Part shown: positions 15,016 through 15,933 of the stretch, piece after piece
How positions within the stretch are numbered: the stretch's first letter is position 1
Layout of the letters: each line of letters opens with the position of its first letter
NCBI GenBank assembly: GCA_009602725.1
Contig: WELB01000227.1
Span: forward strand, 120,882 to 136,814
Direction: 5' to 3'
Length of the DNA stretch: 15,933 nt
Origin: Spirogloea muscicola
Lineage: Eukaryota > Streptophyta > Zygnematophyceae > Spirogloeales > Spirogloeaceae
Program-made: the position numbers and the translations under genes
The notes under the pieces: generated by a model
Told to the model about the DNA's origin: nothing
Seen by the model: only the letters and a program-made list of their open reading frames with translations
The model's database searches: none

Positions 15016-15374
15016 TGGGCTGGGGGCAAGGGTGCAAGAAAGGAGTCGTCACGTATCAAATTGTGTGGAGGAGGCAGTCAGGCATGGTCAGTATCCAGCT
15101 ACCAGGTGAACGCCTGAGTGTGCTGCAGCAGAAGATAGCAGAACCTGGCAACGGCCTCCTCCGGCTGCCATTGCTGGCTTGCTTGCGCATTGTTCACACG
15201 AATTTGCTACGTCCTGCCTGGCAGGCAGATGGCATCTTGACATGTACAGTCACAGATGCTAGTTGAGCCTAGCTTTAGGGCTTGGGGGTCAAAGTTGGGC
15301 CACGAAGGGCGAGTCACACATGCTGCACCAGAAGAATACGATAGCGACCAACCAATGCTGCACTACTGAGGAGT

Positions 15375-15583
15375 CTAACCGCACCGAGGCTCAGTGGCAA
15401 CGGTACTGGCGGCATTGGCAAGATACGGACCCGCTGAGGGCCGTAGTCCCGTGTGACGGGCGAGTTCTCAGGCAGCACTTGAACGTCCATGAGCGCAAGG
15501 CCGAGCTGTACACTTTCTCGCAGAATGGTGGCCCGCGCCTCCTGGGCGGGCTTGCCCACGAGCTCCGGCCACTGGTCCTTCAT
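15375..15583 (-). pseudogene. Potato inhibitor I family protease inhibitor, copy 2, one-base frameshift
   Basis: From ATG 15583 the minus strand reads MKDQWPELVGKPAQEA, TILRES, VLPENSPVTRDYGPQRVRI, covering the helix, binding loop and central strands. At 15420-15421 copy 1 has TTT and this copy TT; past that point the second frame gives ANAASTVATEPRCG and TAG at 15375-15377. With that one base the gene would encode 69 residues, the normal length for the family. P1-P1' by alignment with CI-2 is Arg-Asp, suggesting trypsin-like targets. The lone missing base could be a sequencing error, in which case this is a working gene. Start choice: the same ATG in both copies, directly before the WPEL motif; longer frames upstream are absent. 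Confidence 0.88.
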
Positions 15584-15659
15584 GACGGAGCAAGTCCAGT
15601 AGTGCAGACAGGCATGAAGTGGAAATTGCAGAACGTGGGTGCGGGGATGATGGATGAAT

Positions 15660-15770
15660 GAGAGATGTGAGAGGGAGGGTCTTTCACACAGACTGAGGAA
15701 GAAGCTGAAAGAGGGGGGGGGGTGGAGAGAAGAGGGGGAGGGGAAGAAGGAAATGCGTGTATATTAAGAG
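15660..15770 (-). promoter_or_regulatory. Promoter-like region of inhibitor copy 2
   Basis: On the coding strand CTTAATATACAC (TATA-like, 15760-15766 region) is followed by about 90 nt of C/T-rich DNA, including a run of C at 15713-15722, ending near CTCTCATTCATC. The TATA-like motif is about 180 bp before the ATG. No experimental support is possible here. Confidence 0.4.
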
Positions 15771-15849
15771 ATGGGGAGGCCATGTGTGGCCAAGTACAAA
15801 GGCAAGCACATTGGACAAAAGTACGTCACCTGCTGCTAAGCTGACCCGC

Positions 15850-15933
15850 TCAGTAACCACGAGTCAGCACATAGAGGTCGCTAGCTGACGCTCGAATACC
15901 GGACGGCAATTGACTAGCTCTTGTGCCAGCAGC
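15850..15933 (-). pseudogene. LINE C-terminal end entering from the right edge
   Basis: From the window edge the minus strand reads AAGTRASQLPSGIRASAS, DLYVLTRGY and TGA at 15850-15852. It matches the family end ASGFRQ...SYSDLQLLTRGY. The frame is open to the edge, so a longer copy probably lies beyond. 3' UTR sequence continues to about 15820. Confidence 0.8.

Overview
The window looks like nuclear DNA of a green-lineage eukaryote, most likely a chlorophyte alga; no genus can be named. The reasons are a WRKY transcription factor split by the plant-type intron in its Pro-Arg pair, two potato-inhibitor-I type protease inhibitor genes, AG|GT introns of about 0.3-0.4 kb, plant-type CCCTAAA-like repeats, a Helitron, and many non-LTR retrotransposon (LINE) remnants. 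There are no bacterial-style operons, and most long open frames are translations of introns, LINE tails or GC-rich repeats.

Layout. 1-486 is GC-rich and has no supported gene. 487-1452 is an open, acidic, helix-rich frame with one in-frame TAG; it may hold 5' exons of the next gene. 2566-4382 carries a plus-strand WRKY gene whose DNA-binding domain is reassembled from two exons across a 343-nt intron. A perfect 12-bp hairpin lies 93 nt past its stop. 4505-5704 holds nothing I can support.

5705-10216 is a LINE graveyard: 5'-truncated, nested and often opposed copies of one or more LINE families. They end in a conserved C-terminal (S/D)L-x-LL(T/S)RGY-stop and a 3' tail with a GGGCTGGC..CCAGCCC hairpin and no poly(A). 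The longest fragment (8127-8876) keeps a Cys-His finger and a restriction-like endonuclease domain.

10217-11087 is a complete-ended Helitron on the minus strand (A|TC ... hairpin ... CTAG|T), 871 bp, holding a slice of its Pif1-type helicase between two GC-rich tandem arrays. 11102-11515 has an unassigned minus-strand frame. 11690-12780 has almost nothing supportable.

12780-15790 holds two paralogous minus-strand protease inhibitor genes. Copy 1 (ATG at 13426) is broken by a local inverted duplication that puts its last codons on the opposite strand, and a LINE fragment lies in its upstream region. Copy 2 (ATG at 15583) is complete except for one missing base. They differ at the predicted P1 residue (Leu versus Arg). 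Further LINE tails fill 14320-15015, and another LINE copy enters from the right edge (15850-15933, minus strand).
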